Source: DAIDJM01 sp964250215 (GTDB lineage Bacteria; Pseudomonadota; Alphaproteobacteria; Acetobacterales; Acetobacteraceae). Taken from it: a DNA stretch of 13,524 nt. The notes under the pieces are model-generated. The model was not told where the DNA came from. It worked only from the letters and a program-made list of their open reading frames with translations, and did not search any database. Shown here one piece after another: positions 1 to 6,625 of the stretch (positions are counted from its first letter, which is position 1; every line of letters begins with the position of its first letter). The stretch is from NCBI GenBank assembly GCA_964250215.1, contig CAXUEX010000076.1, forward strand, positions 1 through 13,524. The letters are read 5' to 3'. The position numbers and the translations under genes were made by a program.

Positions 1-2057
1 GTACCGTCCTTGCTTGCGGATGCGATGCGTGTGCCGTTGGGGGACCACGCGACCGCTTGCACGATGTTAGTATGACCTTTGTAGACAAACGTTATCTGTC
101 CAGTTGTGGCGTTCAACACGCGTACAAGTTTGTCTGTACCTGCTAAAGCAAGAGATTTACCATTAGGCGACCATGCAACACTCGTAATCGCTCCTCCTGC
201 TGGTACTCGATAAGAGAGAACGACCGTTTTGCTTACAAGGTTCCAGACTGTCACAAACCCATCGAGGCTGGCAAGAGCAAGACGTGTGCCGTCGGGCGAC
301 CATGCGACTGAGGTGATTGCTTGGTCGTGTAGACGTAGGTAGTAGGCTGTCTTCGCTGTATTTGGATTCCAGAAGGCAACATACCCACTTGCCTCACCCG
401 ACGCAATCAGTTTACCATCGGGAGACCATGCCACCGAGGTGACAGGACTGAAATTACCAGTATAAACGGCATGGTTCTTTTGATTGGCAACATCATACAC
501 AACTACCGTTTTGTCCGAGCTTGCCGAGGCCAGGAATGCACTATCGGGCGACCATGCTATCTGTGAAATCGGGGCGTTATGGTTTCCACCATCCTGCGCA
601 CACTCGCTACTTTGACAGGCAACAGGTACATTACCCCAGACAACTACCGCACCTTGCCTTGTTTCCGCGATATGTTGTCCATTGGGAGACCATGCGACTG
701 AGGCAATATTACGATAGCTATAGTCACTCAGGTTTTCATGATAAAAGTAAAAATCACCTAGATTTTCTCCTGTCTGCGCGTTCCAGGCACCCGTATAAAA
801 GGTCGCGCCATCCTCAGCCGCAATCTGCGTTCCATCAGGAGACCACGTAACGCTGTTCTCAAACTGATGGTGTTGGGGAAGGGTAACGAAAAGTCGATTT
901 GCTGTAGCACTCCAAACGCTGACACCTCCACTAATGGTGGTCAGCATTGCACCATCCCAGGTGACAGCACCAATTGCGATGGCGTGTGGGTAGGTAAGCA
1001 AGACATGCCCTGTCGCGGCGACACGAATTTGCATTGGATAGTTACTGTAGTACCCGCCAATCAGTACAATCTTTGCGCCATCCGGTGACCACGCGCTCCC
1101 TGTTACATCTGCATTATTCCCACCCACAGAGAAAAAAAGCTTGCCAGCGATAGCACTCCATACCTGCAATGTACTATCACCCTGTAGCGCAAGACTTTTG
1201 CCGTCAGGTGAAGCACTCAGACCGATGAAGAAGTCGGGCTTGAGTGGGTAGGTCAAGAGTATCTTACCTGTGGTAGCACTCCATTTTTGCACGATGCTAG
1301 GATAGCTAGAGCTGAGCGCGAACAAGTTCTGGCTGTCGGCAGACCACGCAAATGCCTTCACACCTTGCTTGGATGGAGCATAATAGGTTGCAAGTTGTTG
1401 ACCAGTAAGGGCATTCCATACCTCTATACCATCGACAGCCTTTTGGGAATTGTAGTCGATAACCGCTAGCCGTTTCCCATCCGGCGACCATTGCACATTA
1501 CTCGCTGAAAGGGCTGATGAGGTCTTGATCGAGCGAAGAAGTTTCCCTGTTACCGCATCTCGAATCTCAAGCGTGATGCCCACAAGTGCCATGCGTGTTC
1601 TGTCAGGTGAGAGACTGATAGAGGTCGCGGATGTATCTAACTTGAGCAGTGTCTTACCCGTTGACGCATCCCAACGCTCGACCGTTGTTCCTGGGCCGTC
1701 CTCGATAGCTTGATGAGTACCATACGAGAGAACCGACCGCCCATCTCTTGACCAGCCCACCACTTGTGTATGGATAGAACGGGTACTGTCAACATGTGTC
1801 GTGAGCAAGTGTCCATTACCTGACCATGTTTGCAGTGTACCGTCCTCATTTGCGACAGCAAGTCGCCGATTATCGGGCGACCATACAGCATTGTTTACAG
1901 CAAACAGAGGGGTATGAATAATCACAGGAGGTGTCGCGCTTTGTGGTTGGCTTACGGCGGCTTGCACTACCGGAGACTGCAAGAAAAGCATACTTGTGAC
2001 GAGACATATTGTACAAAACACCATGAACATAGTGATATGAGATGCTGTATAGCGCAT
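1..2057 (-). CDS. Secreted WD40 repeat beta-propeller protein, 3'-truncated by the window edge
   Basis: One frame stays open from an ATG at 2057 to the window edge: 685 codons with no stop. The start has a good Shine-Dalgarno (AGGAG, 7 nt before ATG). The N-terminus looks like a type I signal peptide: a hydrophobic stretch at about residues 8-28 and a VQA/A cleavage site near 33. The rest is a chain of WD40 units marked by (V/A)-W-S-P-(D/N)-G motifs at about residues 59, 102, 149, 190, 238, 282, 323, 367, 405, 456, 502, 544, 586, 629 and 671. These 15 blades are enough for two propellers. Cys481 and Cys486 could form a disulfide outside the cell. WD40 chains usually act as protein-binding scaffolds; no enzymatic domain is visible, though the missing C-terminus could hold one. 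Such proteins are abundant in Ktedonobacteria. Its moderate GC differs sharply from the rest of the window. The family is clear; the role is unknown. Confidence 0.9.
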   Translation of the reverse strand, partial: MRYTASHITMFMVFCTICLVTSMLFLQSPVVQAAVSQPQSATPPVIIHTPLFAVNNAVWSPDNRRLAVANEDGTLQTWSGNGHLLTTHVDSTRSIHTQVVGWSRDGRSVLSYGTHQAIEDGPGTTVERWDASTGKTLLKLDTSATSISLSPDRTRMALVGITLEIRDAVTGKLLRSIKTSSALSASNVQWSPDGKRLAVIDYNSQKAVDGIEVWNALTGQQLATYYAPSKQGVKAFAWSADSQNLFALSSSYPSIVQKWSATTGKILLTYPLKPDFFIGLSASPDGKSLALQGDSTLQVWSAIAGKLFFSVGGNNADVTGSAWSPDGAKIVLIGGYYSNYPMQIRVAATGHVLLTYPHAIAIGAVTWDGAMLTTISGGVSVWSATANRLFVTLPQHHQFENSVTWSPDGTQIAAEDGATFYTGAWNAQTGENLGDFYFYHENLSDYSYRNIASVAWSPNGQHIAETRQGAVVVWGNVPVACQSSECAQDGGNHNAPISQIAWSPDSAFLASASSDKTVVVYDVANQKNHAVYTGNFSPVTSVAWSPDGKLIASGEASGYVAFWNPNTAKTAYYLRLHDQAITSVAWSPDGTRLALASLDGFVTVWNLVSKTVVLSYRVPAGGAITSVAWSPNGKSLALAGTDKLVRVLNATTGQITFVYKGHTNIVQAVAWSPNGTRIASASKDG

Positions 2058-2145
2058 AAAAATGCTCCTTCTCTCAAACGCTGACTTTATTTAGTATGAA
2101 TACGTCTGCAAGAAGTGTGTTTTGTATATCAATTTCATGGATTGT
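2058..2145 (-). promoter_or_regulatory. Upstream region of the WD40 gene
   Basis: This AT-rich leader lies upstream of the WD40 start and must contain its ribosome binding site (AGGAG at about 2065-2069 read on the minus strand). A weak promoter candidate is TTGCAG followed after 16 nt by TAAAGT, read on the minus strand. Neither hexamer is a strong consensus match. The region ends at the homopolymer-rich join, so any upstream operator may be missing. Confidence 0.3.
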
Positions 2146-2204
2146 CGGGGGCCCCCAAAAATCGGGCCGCCGGGGCGGGGGGGGGCCCCCCAAATCCCGG
2201 GGGG
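2146..2204. other. Low-complexity G/C homopolymer stretch, probable assembly join
   Basis: Within 60 bases there is a GGGGGCCCCC palindrome (2147-2156), a run of nine G followed by six C (2177-2191), and another run of six G (2199-2204). To the left the DNA is moderate GC and encodes a Ktedonobacteria-like gene. To the right it is high GC and Acetobacteraceae-like. No gene crosses the stretch. This looks like error-prone read ends joined by an assembler rather than biological sequence, but that is an inference. Confidence 0.6.
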
Positions 2205-2211
2205 TTTGAAA

Positions 2212-2234
2212 CCGGAGCGCACAGGGCGCTCCGG
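2212..2234 (-). terminator. Rho-independent terminator of the ferritin-like pair
   Basis: A perfect 9-bp stem (CCGGAGCGC / GCGCTCCGG) encloses a 5-nt loop. It lies 14 nt beyond the stop codon of the second ferritin-like gene. Read in the gene direction the stem is followed by TTTC, a short, weak U tract. Position and stem strength support termination of the two-gene transcript. Confidence 0.65.
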
Positions 2235-2248
2235 CCGATCGTGTGGTT

Positions 2249-3166
2249 TCAGGCCGACGTGATCGTGCCGTTCACGCCATTCGGGAAGAACAGGCCGCTG
2301 GTGGTGCCGCCGCCATAGGCGATGGCCAGCACCTGCTGGGGCGTGCGGCGGAATGCCTGGCCGTTGATATCCACGTTCGTGAAATTGTAGGCGTTGCCGC
2401 CGAAATCGGTGCCGTTGTCGTCGGTGCCGACATTCTGGACGGAATTCGCCAGTTTGGAACGCAGCGAGGAAATGGCATCGGTCACGTAGCCGGCGCCGAC
2501 CGCGGAAAGGCGCGAGCGGATCATGCCGACCTGATAGCCCTCGGTGCCCAGGATGCTGGCGGCATAGGCCAGGTTGGTTTTGCTTGTGATCAGTGCCGCG
2601 GCGCCGCACAGCGCGGTGACACATACATCTTCCAGGATGTAGGCCCCGATCAGAAACCCGATTTCGCTGGCGAACGGATTGAAGGTTTGGCCAGGCGCCA
2701 GCAAGCCGGCGCTGATGGCGAGCGTCGTCCAGCTATTCACCAAGTCGATCGCGGGTTCAGGGATCGGCGTGCCGCCTTCCGCCCGGAGAGCTTCCTGGAT
2801 GACTTCAACGTGGGCGTATTCATCGTTGGCGAGCTGCTGCGCGAAATAGCCGCCGGCTTGGCTTTCAAACGGCACGAGAGCGCCGGACGGACGCGTCACG
2901 GGTCCACCGCCGCCCGTGAGGTTGGACGGCAAACTCGTGCCCAGAGCGGTGAGGTAGTATTCGGCGCCGAGATATTCGAAGTTCAGCGCGAAGTTGAAGA
3001 TATCGGCGTCGGATATGGTGCTGGCGGCGCGGGCCGGGGAGGGTGCGGCCAATGCGCCGCCGGCGACGGCCGCCGCAATACCCGCGGTGCCCACGCCGGC
3101 GCGGCTGAGAAAACGCCGGCGATCGACGCCGGCCTGCATGATGTTGTGGAATGTCTGCGAGAACAT
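2249..3166 (-). CDS. Tat-exported ferritin-like domain protein, paralog with altered metal site
   Basis: This 305-residue protein starts at an ATG with AGGAG 7 nt upstream. The twin-arginine signal DRRRFLS (residues 15-21) is followed by an Ala/Gly-rich hydrophobic segment and a cleavage site near ARA (45-47), so it should be exported folded to the periplasm. The mature part resembles the Ferritin_2 (PF13668) desiccation-related family. Candidate ligands are Glu64 or Glu69, Glu116-x-x-His119, Glu179 and Glu209. The fourth-helix motif reads EGYQ (209-212), whereas the neighbouring paralog has EAEH; the histidine ligand is thus replaced by Gln. The C-terminus (GLFFPNGVNG) is shared with the paralog. 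It lies 43 nt downstream of that paralog in the same direction and is followed by a terminator, so it is probably the second gene of a two-gene operon. Iron or oxidant handling is possible; the changed site makes catalysis doubtful. Confidence 0.88.
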   Translation of the reverse strand: MFSQTFHNIMQAGVDRRRFLSRAGVGTAGIAAAVAGGALAAPSPARAASTISDADIFNFALNFEYLGAEYYLTALGTSLPSNLTGGGGPVTRPSGALVPFESQAGGYFAQQLANDEYAHVEVIQEALRAEGGTPIPEPAIDLVNSWTTLAISAGLLAPGQTFNPFASEIGFLIGAYILEDVCVTALCGAAALITSKTNLAYAASILGTEGYQVGMIRSRLSAVGAGYVTDAISSLRSKLANSVQNVGTDDNGTDFGGNAYNFTNVDINGQAFRRTPQQVLAIAYGGGTTSGLFFPNGVNGTITSA

Positions 3167-3209
3167 GGCGGAACTCCTGATTTCGGGGACGGTCGGGATC
3201 GCGGGCTGT

Positions 3210-4100
3210 TCAGCTGCTCGTGACCGTTCCGTTCACGCCATTGGGGAAAAACAGGCCTTTCGTGACGCCAGCCCCGGCCGTGCCATAGACGATGTTCAGC
3301 ACTTCCTGCGGTGTGCGGCGATACACCTGCCCGTTGTAGTCGTTGTTGGCGAAGCTGAAGGGGTTGCCGCCGGTGCTGCTGAGATCGGTGCCGTTGTCGG
3401 TGACGCCGGAGACTTTCTGGCGAAGAGCGGAAATGGCGTTGGTCACCGCGCCACCGCCGACGCCCGCCAGATAGCTGCGGATGCAGCCTGCGTGTTCGGC
3501 TTCCACCGCGAGGATGCTGGCGCCGTAAGCGATGTTGTAAGGCTGGGTGAGCAGCGCACCGGCACCGGCATAGGCGGTCACCCCGACATCCTCGAAGATG
3601 TAGGCGCCGACCATGAAATCGGTTTCGCTGGCGAATGGATTGAACATCTGGCCCGCCGGGATCAGGCCCGCGGCGACGGCCAACGTGGTGAAGCTGTTCA
3701 GCAGGTCTATTTCCGGCTCGGCGACCGGGGTGCCGCCTTGCGCGGCAATGCCGACCCGAAGGAAGTTCACGTGCGACAATTCGTCATTCGCGATGCGCAG
3801 GGCCCAGTTGGCAATGGCCGCGTTCTGGAAAGGCACCAGCGTGCTCGTCGGCGCCAGCACGCCCGATGTGCCGCCATATTGCGACGGGATGCCCTGGCCG
3901 GTGACGGCGCGCAGGTAATACTCGGCTTCCAGATATTCGAGGTTGAGCGCGAAGTTCAGCACATCCGCGTCGGTAATGCTTTGCGCCGCCGCCTTGCGGG
4001 TGCCCAGCGCGGTAAGCGCGCCAGCGGCGAGGGCGCCTGCCCCGAACCGGAACAGCGAGCCTCGACGGTCGCTCTGCGGTGCCGTCATCTCTGATGCCAT
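3210..4100 (-). CDS. Tat-exported ferritin-like domain protein, intact metal-binding motifs
   Basis: This 296-residue paralog is the upstream gene of the pair. I chose the ATG at 4100 because GGGGAAA precedes it and it puts the twin-arginine signal (DRRGSLFRFG, residues 11-20) near the N-terminus. A TTG-initiated extension to 4184 adds 28 residues without family character. A hydrophobic Ala/Gly segment follows, with likely cleavage after AAA (37-39). The mature domain matches the Ferritin_2 family: Glu55/Glu60 in helix A, Glu107-x-x-His110 in helix B, Glu170 in helix C, and Glu200-x-x-His203 in helix D. This is a complete set of plausible diiron ligands. The C-terminal tail (RRTPQEVLN, then GLFFPNGVNG) is shared with the downstream copy and is not part of the four-helix core. 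Family members are annotated as ferritin-like or desiccation-related; the reaction is not established. The protein probably acts in the periplasm. Confidence 0.88.
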   Translation of the reverse strand: MASEMTAPQSDRRGSLFRFGAGALAAGALTALGTRKAAAQSITDADVLNFALNLEYLEAEYYLRAVTGQGIPSQYGGTSGVLAPTSTLVPFQNAAIANWALRIANDELSHVNFLRVGIAAQGGTPVAEPEIDLLNSFTTLAVAAGLIPAGQMFNPFASETDFMVGAYIFEDVGVTAYAGAGALLTQPYNIAYGASILAVEAEHAGCIRSYLAGVGGGAVTNAISALRQKVSGVTDNGTDLSSTGGNPFSFANNDYNGQVYRRTPQEVLNIVYGTAGAGVTKGLFFPNGVNGTVTSS

Positions 4101-4202
4101 GGCCGTTTCCCCATTGAGTAAAATCGCGATGGCATGACGCCCAGGCACGCCGAGCCCAACGAGGGCCCCGCTGAACGCCGCCAACCCCGGATACGCACCA
4201 AC

Positions 4203-4216
4203 TAACCTGCCGGTTA
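4203..4216. promoter_or_regulatory. Inverted repeat TAACC-N4-GGTTA upstream of the ferritin-like operon
   Basis: TAACC and GGTTA form a perfect 5-bp inverted repeat around TGCC, about 105 bp upstream of the ferritin-like start at 4100. It lies in the only intergenic space that could hold the promoter. AT-rich arms in a high-GC genome suggest a regulator site, but 10 paired bases can arise by chance. No clear -35/-10 pair was recognised nearby. Confidence 0.3.
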
Positions 4217-4245
4217 AATGACATTCATGTGATCAACGCGCCGGT

Positions 4246-4968
4246 TCAGAGGCGCGCCAGGTGCCGGACCGCAATTTCATGCAGCGCAAAATCGAGTTCA
4301 TTCCGCTCCCGGACGCCACGGCGGGTGCCAAGGGAAAGCGTGGCAGGGTCGATGGGACCGTGGCCGGTGATATTGGCGCGGGGAAAGGCGGCGGCGGGCA
4401 AGCCGAACACTCGCCCGGCCCAGCCGGCGCAGAATTCGCCATGTTCGGCGACAAAGAACCACTTCATGCGCGCGACCAGCGATGCGGCTTGGTGCAGGTC
4501 GCCGGCGCAGGACGGATCCCAGCCGGAGGCGCTCAATTGCCTGGCGTGATGGTTGCGGGTGTGGATTTCGATGCGCGGATCGCGGCTCAAGACGAAATCC
4601 TCGAAGGAGAGGTTCTGCGCGGCGATGACCGGATAAAGATTGTCGCGCGCCGCGCTGTCATCGGGGACCGGCACGCGGTGCGCGAAATACGTGTAGAGCG
4701 AGATCAGGCGCGCGAGCGGTTCGCGAAAGCACGTGATCGGCAGGTGGTCCGGGGCGATCGCCCGATAGATATCGGCGCCATAATGGCCGGCGTAGAAGTC
4801 GTAGCCGGCAAATTCCCGGTAATCGCCGGCGCGGGCTTCGTGGTCGCGCTGGCTGTTTTCGATCAGCGGGCACCGCGATTCCGCCGGAAACAGGTTTTGC
4901 AGCGCGAGCTGCACCGACGTGCCGCCGGATTTCGGGTTGTGGAAGAAGAAGATTCGCCGCGTGTCCAC
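4246..4968 (-). CDS. Sulfotransferase family protein (PAPS-dependent type)
   Basis: The open frame runs from an ATG at 5292, but homology-like sequence begins only near 4968. I place the likely start at the GTG there, giving 240 residues. The PAPS 5'-phosphosulfate loop follows directly: HNPKSGGTS at residues 10-18, with Lys13 as the expected key lysine. The 3'-phosphate motif FREPLARLISLY is at 81-92 (Arg82, Ser90). A YDFYAGHYG segment (56-64) resembles the acceptor-side region of the Sulfotransfer_2 family, including a possible catalytic His62. The enzyme should move sulfate from PAPS to a carbohydrate or similar acceptor; the acceptor is unknown. No signal peptide or membrane segment is seen in the short form. 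The upstream 108 codons are Arg/Pro-rich, contain no domain and are probably noncoding. It reads toward the ferritin pair, with 145 nt between; cotranscription is uncertain. The domain is clear; the start is weak. Confidence 0.8.
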   Translation of the reverse strand: MDTRRIFFFHNPKSGGTSVQLALQNLFPAESRCPLIENSQRDHEARAGDYREFAGYDFYAGHYGADIYRAIAPDHLPITCFREPLARLISLYTYFAHRVPVPDDSAARDNLYPVIAAQNLSFEDFVLSRDPRIEIHTRNHHARQLSASGWDPSCAGDLHQAASLVARMKWFFVAEHGEFCAGWAGRVFGLPAAAFPRANITGHGPIDPATLSLGTRRGVRERNELDFALHEIAVRHLARL

Positions 4969-5365
4969 GATTGGCTCGATTCCCGGCTCCCGCCGTCGGC
5001 TTCCCCGCCAGGGGAGACAAGCCGTATCGTTGGCAAAACAAGCCCGATCGCCGCGCCGACCGCGTGGCGCCAACGGCGCGTCGGCTGCAAGCAGCCTCGC
5101 GCGCCGGCCTTGTTTGCGCAAGGTGCGGCGCCAGCGGGGCGAGGTCGGCGCCAGTATGCCGCTTTCCACCAGGTCCGGGGCGGCCGCGGCATTCGGGCTT
5201 GAACCCGGGCACCGGAGCCATACATCGCTGCGTTGGTGCGATCGCACCAGAATACCGGTTCCGCGGCCAGGTCGCCTCGCGGTGGCCGTCATCTGAGAGG
5301 CGAGGGCGCTGCATGACGCATATTTCTCGGGGTTCGACAGAGCCGCGCGAACCCAGGGCCGCGCT
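4969..5365. other. High-GC stretch with no supported gene
   Basis: An open frame in the sulfotransferase direction continues to an ATG at 5292. Its product here is dominated by Arg, Pro and Ala and shows no motif or ordered domain. The other frames look like the accidental open frames common in high-GC DNA. The stretch should contain the promoter of the sulfotransferase. It ends at the N gap, so whatever gene originally lay to its right cannot be known from this window. Confidence 0.5.
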
Positions 5366-5375
5366 NNNNNNNNNN
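5366..5375. other. Scaffold gap (ten Ns)
   Basis: Ten consecutive Ns separate the sulfotransferase side from the efflux operon. A round number of Ns is usually a placeholder of unknown true length. Order and orientation of the two sides therefore rest on scaffolding only. Confidence 0.98.
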
Positions 5376-5464
5376 GTATGACTCTTTTTTGTGGGTTTTC
5401 TACTCCGCCGGCCTACCCCTGGGCCGGGTTTGGGGGGTGGCGGCGGGGCGGCGCGCGCGGCCGG

Positions 5465-6622
5465 ATGGCCATGATCGCCGGCGGCGCTGCTTTCGCGGCC
5501 GTAGCTGCTGTCGTGCTGCTATGGTCCGGCCGGCCCGCGTCGCCCCCGCCGGCCGCGCCGCCACCGCCGCGGGTGACCATCGCCGCGCCGCTGCGAGAAG
5601 CTGTCGCCCCCCAGGGCAGCTTTCTCGGCCAATTTTCTGCGGTCGATGCGGTGGACCTGCGCGCGCCGGTCGGGGGCCCCCAGCTCTCGATCGGCGTCCG
5701 CGCCGGCCCGATCGTGCATCACGGCGACACGCTGTTCACCATCGATCCGCGACCGTATCAGGTGCGCCTGGCGCAAGCCACCGCGCAATGGCAAACCGCC
5801 CAGGCGCGCCAGGCGCTGACCGGCGTCGAATTATGGCGCGCGCGCCAGTTGAAGCGCTCGGATTTCGGCTCCGCCGAAACGGTGGATCAGCGCGCCGCCG
5901 ATGAGCACAGCGCCCAGGCGGCGATCGACACCGCGAAGGCGGCGCTCAGCGATGCCGCGCTCGATCTGGAATTCGCCCGGATCACCGCGCCGTTCAGCGG
6001 CCGGATCGGCGCCCACCTCGTCTCGGTCGGCGGCCTCGTCGCCGGCAGCCGCGGCGCCACCAGCCCCACCACGCTGCTCGCCACGCTGGTGTCGCTCGAT
6101 CCGATCTATCTCGATTTCGACATGAGCGAGGCGGACTACATCGCTTATCGCCACACCCATCCGGTAGGCGCGCCGGCGGGCGAGGTCGCGGTCAGCCTGG
6201 ATGGCGACGGAAATTTCACGCGCCACGGCACGCTCGATTTCATCGACAACGCGGTGAACCGCGGCAGCGGCACCATCCATGCGCGCGCCACCGTGCCCAA
6301 TCCCGATCTGGCGTTGACGCCGGGCGAATTCGCGCGCCTGCGCGTGGTGCTCGGCCGCGCGGCGCCGGTGCTGCTGGTGCCGGCCACCGCGATCGTGCCC
6401 GACCAGTCGCGCGAGCTGGTGATGACCGTGGGCCCGGATGGCGGCGTGTTGCCCAAGCCCGTGGAAACCGGCCCGCTCTATCGTGGCTTGCGCGTGATCC
6501 GCGCGGGTCTGGCACCGACCGACCGCGTGATCATCGACGGGCTGATGCTGGCCCGCCCGGGCAGCAAGGTGGCGCCGGTTGCCGGCACCATCACGCAACC
6601 CACCGATATGGCTTCGGAATAA
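5465..6622 (+). CDS. RND efflux periplasmic adaptor (membrane fusion protein)
   Basis: The adaptor links an inner-membrane RND pump to an outer-membrane channel. Starting at the ATG at 5465 it has 385 residues: an inner-membrane anchor (about 3-20), a Pro/Ala-rich linker (23-36), the first lipoyl half (about 64-98, ending DTLFTIDPRPYQ), an alpha-helical hairpin (about 99-165), the second lipoyl half (ARITAPFSGRIGA, about 171-183), then beta-barrel and membrane-proximal domains. There is no lipobox cysteine, so anchoring is by the N-terminal helix. The frame is open back to an ATG at 5378, only two bases after the N gap. Those 29 residues are Trp/Gly/Arg-rich and lie in suspicious sequence, and the 5465 start lacks a clear ribosome binding site; the true start may be lost. 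The pump gene follows after 3 nt, so the two are surely co-transcribed. Confidence 0.9.
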   Translation: MAMIAGGAAFAAVAAVVLLWSGRPASPPPAAPPPPRVTIAAPLREAVAPQGSFLGQFSAVDAVDLRAPVGGPQLSIGVRAGPIVHHGDTLFTIDPRPYQVRLAQATAQWQTAQARQALTGVELWRARQLKRSDFGSAETVDQRAADEHSAQAAIDTAKAALSDAALDLEFARITAPFSGRIGAHLVSVGGLVAGSRGATSPTTLLATLVSLDPIYLDFDMSEADYIAYRHTHPVGAPAGEVAVSLDGDGNFTRHGTLDFIDNAVNRGSGTIHARATVPNPDLALTPGEFARLRVVLGRAAPVLLVPATAIVPDQSRELVMTVGPDGGVLPKPVETGPLYRGLRVIRAGLAPTDRVIIDGLMLARPGSKVAPVAGTITQPTDMASE

Positions 6623-6625
6623 TCC

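Noticed and set aside
521..1088. Short plus-strand open frames in the left region
   Set aside because: They are antisense to a continuous WD40 frame whose repeats are unmistakable.
1..2057. Regular recurrence of similar short blocks, considered as a CRISPR array or DNA tandem repeat
   Set aside because: The recurrence (roughly every 125-145 bp) comes from WD40 codons for W-S-P-D-G; the spacing varies and the DNA is only loosely similar.
2243..4094. Long plus-strand open frames opposite the two ferritin-like genes
   Set aside because: Both overlap each other and mirror the paralogous minus-strand genes; the products are low in hydrophobic order and show no motif, while the minus strand has Tat signals and ferritin ligands.
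5376..5464. Extended N-terminus of the adaptor as a novel Trp/Gly-rich domain
   Set aside because: It starts two bases after the N gap in G-homopolymer-rich sequence and has no similarity to adaptor N-termini; it is probably poor sequence or noncoding.
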